Positions 42,084 through 45,964 of a DNA stretch of 45,964 nt are shown in pieces. This DNA is from Paludibacteraceae bacterium (GTDB taxonomy: Bacteria > Bacteroidota > Bacteroidia > Bacteroidales > Paludibacteraceae), in assembly GCA_905234685.1 (NCBI GenBank), contig CAJOIR010000017.1, positions 1-45,964 on the forward strand, given 5' to 3'. Position 1 is the first letter of the stretch. Each line of letters begins with the position of its first letter. The notes below the pieces were generated by a model. It had not been told where the DNA came from and did no database searches. It saw only the letters and a list, made by a program, of their open reading frames with translations. A program made the position numbers and the translations under genes.

Positions 42084-42234
42084 TATCGCAGTGTGCGTTG
42101 GAATGACCAGCTGCAAGGCTTGGAGAACCATCAGCACAAGCGCGACCTACACGCAAGTAGGCGACAGCACGAAAACTACGACCACTATCACCACGAAGAC
42201 CGTGGAGGAGTATCAAGGTGTGAAGAAAAATTAG
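42046..42234 (+). CDS. Small phage-type lipoprotein
   Basis: The 62-aa product has a lipobox MTSC (Cys23) after a hydrophobic signal, then a Thr-rich tail (STKTTTTITTKTVEEYQGVKKN). It overlaps the DUF5675 gene by 38 nt in another frame, a compact arrangement typical of phage-derived modules. Small lipoproteins in this position may act in lysis or surface exclusion; that is inference. A terminator follows at 42257. Confidence 0.75.
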   Translation: MKKLLFVSAVLISIAVCVGMTSCKAWRTISTSATYTQVGDSTKTTTTITTKTVEEYQGVKKN

Positions 42235-42256
42235 CACCGCTAATAACTATGGACGG

Positions 42257-42281
42257 AAGGGGAGCGAAACGGCTCCCCTTT
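42257..42281 (+). terminator. Intrinsic terminator after the phage-type lipoprotein
   Basis: AAGGGGAGC pairs with GCTCCCCTT around GAAACG, followed by TGCTG. CCAAATTAGATTTGG (42292-42306) forms a second small hairpin. The remaining 42307-42475 carries no gene I can support. Confidence 0.7.
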
Positions 42282-42475
42282 GCTGTATGTCCAAATTAGA
42301 TTTGGACGTAATTGACGAAGAAAACGCAACATCCGCGACACCCGACCGATAGTAATTTTAAGAGCGAAGCGAATTTCTTTCCCCCATTTTTTGCGGAGTG
42401 AAACGGAGCAGAGAGAAGAAAAAAAGAAGAAGCAAGAAGATATATAAAGCGAGGTATTATTATGCGCAAGGAAGG

Positions 42476-42513
42476 ATTATAAAAACAGAGGGCATCGTAG
42501 AAAACGATACCCT
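42476..42513 (-). terminator. Intrinsic terminator of mutAB
   Basis: On the minus strand GAGGGTATCGT (42503-42513) pairs with ACGATGCCCTC (42487-42497) with one G-T pair, followed by TGTTTTTATAA. It lies 26 nt past the mutB stop. Confidence 0.85.
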
Positions 42514-42538
42514 CCATTCATTTGCGAGACTTTTCGTA

Positions 42539-44680
42539 TTATTCTTGCATCAAAAGCTGCATAACAACTTTTGCTGAATACGCCACAGGGGTGCCGGGAC
42601 CGAAGATGGCGGCAACACCGGCTTTGTAGAGGAAGTCGTAGTCCTGTGCGGGGATGACACCACCGGCGGTAACCATGATATCTTCACGACCGAGTTTTTT
42701 GAGTTCGGCAATCACTTGCGGGATGAGGGTCTTGTGACCAGCGGCAAGTGACGATACACCGAGTACGTGTACGTCGTTCTCAACGGCCTGTTTAGCGGCC
42801 TCTTCCGGTGTTTGGAAGAGCGGTCCCATATCGACGTCGAAACCGCAGTCGGCATAACCTGTAGCGACGACTTTGGCACCACGGTCGTGACCGTCCTGAC
42901 CCATTTTAGCAATCATGATACGCGGCTGGCGACCTTCTTTCTTGGCGAACTCAGCCGTGAGACGACAAGCTTCCTGGAACTCGGCGTCCGAAGTTGTTCC
43001 TGCTTTATACACTCCTGAAATAGTTCTAATAGTTGCTTTATAACGTCCAACGACTTTCTCGCAAGCGTCGGAGATTTCACCTAATGAAGCGCGGAGACCG
43101 GCTGCTTTGACAGCGAGCGCGAGGAGGTTCTCTCCCTTACCGCCATCTGCCCAAGCCTGAACGGACTTAGTGATTTCAGCCAAAGCCTCTTGTACAGCCT
43201 TCTCGTCACGATGTGCACGGAGTTCTTTGAGACGAGCGACTTGCTCTTCGCGAACAGCGGTGTTATCAATCTCAAGGATATCAATCGGATCCTCGTGGTC
43301 AAGGCGATATTCGTTGACGCCGATGATCTTCTGGTTGCCGGAGTCGATACGTGCTTGCGTACGTGCAGCAGCTTCCTCGATACGCATCTTAGGAATACCG
43401 GTTTCGATAGCAGCAGCCATACCACCGAGTTTCTCAATCTCTTGGATATGCGCCCAAGCTTTGTCCATAATCTCTTTAGTCAGAGACTCTACATAGTACG
43501 AACCAGCCCATGGGTCAATCTCCTTGCAGACCTTGGTTTCCTCTTGGATGTAAATCTGCGTGTTACGCGCAATACGAGCAGAGAAGTCTGTCGGCAGTGC
43601 GATAGCCTCGTCGAGTGCGTTGGTGTGGAGCGACTGGGTATGACCGAGTGCGGCACCCATAGCCTCGATACAAGTACGACCAACGTTATTGAATGGGTCT
43701 TGCTCAGTAAGTGACCAACCGGATGTCTGGCAGTGGGTACGAAGAGCCATAGACTTCGGATTCTTAGCGCCGAAGGACTTAACAATCTTCGCCCAGAGCA
43801 TACGTCCTGCACGCATCTTAGCAATCTCCATGAAGTGGTTCATACCGATTGCCCAGAAGAAGGACAGACGCGGAGCGAATGTATCTACGCTCATGCCGGC
43901 GTTAACACCTGCGCGGAGGTATTCCATACCATCGGCAAGCGTGTAAGCCAACTCAATGTCAGCGGTTGCACCTGCTTCTTGCATGTGGTAACCGGAGATA
44001 GAGATGGAGTTGAACTTAGGCATGTTCTGCGAGGTATATTCGAAGATATCAGCGATAATCTTCATCGAGAACTTAGGCGGGTAGATATAGGTATTACGCA
44101 CCATGAACTCTTTAAGAATATCGTTCTGGATGGTACCAGCCATTTCCTCGAGCGAAGCACCTTGCTCAAGACCGGCGTTGATATAGAACGCGAGGATCGG
44201 CAGCACGGCGCCGTTCATGGTCATGGAGACGGACATCTTATTCAAAGGAATACCTGCAAAGAGGACCTTCATATCCTCGAGTGAGCAGATACTTACGCCG
44301 GCTTTACCTACGTCACCAACGACACGCATGTTATCGGCATTATATCCGCGGTGTGTCGGGAGGTCGAATGCTACGGACAGACCTTTCTGACCGGAAGCAA
44401 GGTTACGGCGATAGAAAGCGTTAGACTCGGCGGCGGTGGAGAATCCGGCGTATTGACGGATAGTCCAAGGACGCAGCGGGTACATAGCGCTGTACGGGCC
44501 ACGAAGGAAAGGAGGAATACCGGAAGCATAGTTCAGATGCTCCATGCCTTGGAGGTCTTCTTTGGTATAAACAGGCTTAACGTCGATGAGTTCCGGTGTC
44601 TGCCAATCGGCTGTATTCGGTCCCAGCACCTTTGTTGCTGAAACCTTCTTGATATCAATTTTCTTAAAATCTGGTTTCAT
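42539..44680 (-). CDS. mutB: Methylmalonyl-CoA mutase large subunit
   Basis: The 713-aa adenosylcobalamin enzyme interconverts succinyl-CoA and (R)-methylmalonyl-CoA, the key step in propionate formation from succinate. The substrate TIM barrel covers residues about 50-560 ([85 protein letters not shown]). The C-terminal B12-binding domain carries DGHDRG (residues 596-601, His598 as lower ligand), SSLAAGH and GGVIP. It lies 5 nt after mutA. Codon use suggests high expression. Its last 125 residues are nearly identical in protein, but only about 83% identical in DNA, to the stand-alone gene at 33666-34043. Confidence 0.97.
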   Translation of the reverse strand: MKPDFKKIDIKKVSATKVLGPNTADWQTPELIDVKPVYTKEDLQGMEHLNYASGIPPFLRGPYSAMYPLRPWTIRQYAGFSTAAESNAFYRRNLASGQKGLSVAFDLPTHRGYNADNMRVVGDVGKAGVSICSLEDMKVLFAGIPLNKMSVSMTMNGAVLPILAFYINAGLEQGASLEEMAGTIQNDILKEFMVRNTYIYPPKFSMKIIADIFEYTSQNMPKFNSISISGYHMQEAGATADIELAYTLADGMEYLRAGVNAGMSVDTFAPRLSFFWAIGMNHFMEIAKMRAGRMLWAKIVKSFGAKNPKSMALRTHCQTSGWSLTEQDPFNNVGRTCIEAMGAALGHTQSLHTNALDEAIALPTDFSARIARNTQIYIQEETKVCKEIDPWAGSYYVESLTKEIMDKAWAHIQEIEKLGGMAAAIETGIPKMRIEEAAARTQARIDSGNQKIIGVNEYRLDHEDPIDILEIDNTAVREEQVARLKELRAHRDEKAVQEALAEITKSVQAWADGGKGENLLALAVKAAGLRASLGEISDACEKVVGRYKATIRTISGVYKAGTTSDAEFQEACRLTAEFAKKEGRQPRIMIAKMGQDGHDRGAKVVATGYADCGFDVDMGPLFQTPEEAAKQAVENDVHVLGVSSLAAGHKTLIPQVIAELKKLGREDIMVTAGGVIPAQDYDFLYKAGVAAIFGPGTPVAYSAKVVMQLLMQE

Positions 44681-44685
44681 AACGA

Positions 44686-45964
44686 TTACTTATTAAGGAG
44701 TTGGGAATTATATTGTTTCAATGTTTCGAGCACGTTGCAGCGGATGTGGATAAAGTTCTGGATACCGAGCTTTTGGAGGTCTTCCATGCAAGCAGGAGCA
44801 CCAGCCACGATAAACATCTCTTTCGCGCCTTCAAGCTCTAACCAAGCTTGTGGAGCAAAGGTTGCATATTCGTCATCGGACGAGCAGAGCACGATAATGT
44901 CCGCTTTCGCTTTACGGGCAGCCTTGATACCTTCGTGAACGGACTTGAAGCCGTTATTGTCGATAACCTTATAGCCTGCGCAAGCGAGGAAGTTACAACT
45001 GAATTGTGCACGTGCGATACGCATAGCGAGGTTACCGATAGTGAGCATAAAGGCAACAGGTTGTTTCTTAGCACCTTCGGTCTCGAGACGGAGTTGTTCG
45101 AACTCTTCGGCAGCACGAGCAACAGGGAGAGTCGGTAAGCAGGCTTCGCCTTTATCGCCACAGCCACAAGAAGACTTAGCTTCTTTCTTATCCTTGCAGT
45201 TGCAGATAGAACTGCAAGCGCCGGCGTTGTCCTTTATCTTCTTAGCCGCTTTCTCGTTGAAGTTCGGGAACTGGTTGCTTCCGAGGAGCACCTCTTTGCG
45301 TTTGGCAACATCGCCGAGACGGGCCTTAAGGTTGGCAGCGACAGCGTCCTGAACCTTGCCCTCTTTTACCATTTGGAACATACCGCCTTGATCCTGAATA
45401 GCAAGGAACTGCTTCCAAGCCTCGGCAGCGATGTTGTTGGTGAGGGTCTCAATGTAATACGAGCCTGCGGCGGGGTCAACCACCTTGTCGAAGTGAGCCT
45501 CTTCCTTGAGAAGCAGCTGCTGGTTGCGGGCGATACGCTCTGCGAACTCGGTAGGACGCTCGTAAGCCACATCAAACGGAGTAACGAGAATCTCGTCCAC
45601 ACCGGCAATAGCGGCAGACATAGCCTCGGTCTGCGAACGGAGCAGGTTAACGTATGCGTCGAACACGGTCATGTTGAAACGCGAGGTCTCGGCACTGACA
45701 TTCATTTTGGCAGCCTCCTTGAGAGCGGCAGTGAAGACGGGAGCCTTGTATGCCTCCACAATCTTCGCCCACAAGAGACGGGCGGCGCGGAACTTGGCAA
45801 TCTCCATAAAGTAGTTGCCGCCGATACCCATATTGAAACGGATATTGCGTGCTGCCTCATAGTTAGGCACGCCTGCTTCGGTGAGCATAGTCATGTACTC
45901 TGCACCCCAAGCGAGGGCGTAAGCAAGCTCCTGTGCGCAGTAGGCACCGGCGTTGTTGAGGATG
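44686..45964 (-). CDS. mutA: Methylmalonyl-CoA mutase small subunit, 5' end beyond right edge
   Basis: The frame continues off the right edge ([30 protein letters not shown] reads through the last ATG in the window), so about 425 C-terminal residues are present. Barrel-domain pieces match Mut[80 protein letters not shown]. The C-terminal domain has the flavodoxin-like fold but lacks D-x-H-x-x-G, as expected for the non-B12-binding subunit that stabilises MutB. The linker between the two domains holds an unusual Cys cluster ([25 protein letters not shown]). Confidence 0.95.
   Translation of the reverse strand, partial: ILNNAGAYCAQELAYALAWGAEYMTMLTEAGVPNYEAARNIRFNMGIGGNYFMEIAKFRAARLLWAKIVEAYKAPVFTAALKEAAKMNVSAETSRFNMTVFDAYVNLLRSQTEAMSAAIAGVDEILVTPFDVAYERPTEFAERIARNQQLLLKEEAHFDKVVDPAAGSYYIETLTNNIAAEAWKQFLAIQDQGGMFQMVKEGKVQDAVAANLKARLGDVAKRKEVLLGSNQFPNFNEKAAKKIKDNAGACSSICNCKDKKEAKSSCGCGDKGEACLPTLPVARAAEEFEQLRLETEGAKKQPVAFMLTIGNLAMRIARAQFSCNFLACAGYKVIDNNGFKSVHEGIKAARKAKADIIVLCSSDDEYATFAPQAWLELEGAKEMFIVAGAPACMEDLQKLGIQNFIHIRCNVLETLKQYNSQLLNK

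Noticed and set aside
1..45964. tRNA, rRNA, transposase or integrase genes
   Set aside because: None could be recognised on either strand, including in the accessory regions.

Overview
The window reads as a chromosomal segment of a Bacteroidales bacterium (Bacteroidota), probably an uncultured gut or rumen lineage. Support: BACON/BIG2 lipoproteins, BspA-like leucine-rich-repeat secreted proteins with short Bacteroidales-type C-terminal tails, GSCFA and DUF5675 proteins, a mutAB pair (succinate-propionate pathway), and twelve promoters that all match the Bacteroidota consensus TTG-N20-TAnnTTTG with exactly 20 bases between the boxes.

Layout. (1) 1-15.6 kb, all minus strand, is a housekeeping block read right to left: pheT, dxs, trkA, trkH, an SGNH/MBOAT O-acylation pair and coaE. 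A promoter inside the end of coaE then starts a second unit: metallo-beta-lactamase, polyprenol-phosphate glycosyltransferase, M23 peptidase and a BACON lipoprotein that runs off the left edge. (2) 15.6-19.7 kb is accessory module A: a promoter-driven structured RNA of about 460 nt, a 227-aa hypothetical gene and a BspA-like protein. A 16-bp direct repeat brackets the module. (3) 19.7-27.2 kb: tnaA (tryptophanase), GSCFA protein, a LolC/E-type permease, a CpxP-like periplasmic protein, a PAP2 phosphatase and alaS. (4) 27.2-33.6 kb: a 1320-aa secreted protein, tatA and an AsmA-like protein. (5) 33.6-42.5 kb is an accessory region between two copies of the mutB cobalamin-binding domain. It holds a stand-alone cobalamin-binding-domain gene with its own promoter, a hypothetical gene, an A+T-rich four-gene operon (OLD/SMC-type ATPase, PD-(D/E)XK nuclease, two small helical proteins), accessory module B (a structured RNA related to module A, a second PD-(D/E)XK-type protein, a second BspA-like protein) and a phage-like remnant with DUF5675. 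(6) 42.5 kb to the right edge: mutB and a partial mutA, minus strand.

Three things stand out. First, modules A and B share the architecture RNA motif - accessory ORF - BspA-like LRR protein, with 22 nt between ORF and LRR gene in both. The two RNAs share conserved linkers, and a stem whose sequence differs while its pairing is kept. Second, the isolated mutB C-terminal domain differs from the mutB copy at about 60 bases but only two amino acids, so it has been under strong constraint; it is either a free-standing cobalamin-binding subunit or the displaced gene end of an island inserted in mutB. Third, the ATPase/nuclease operon has the build of an anti-phage defence system but matches none I can name with confidence.

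No tRNA, rRNA, CRISPR array, transposase or integrase was seen. All calls were made by eye without database searches.
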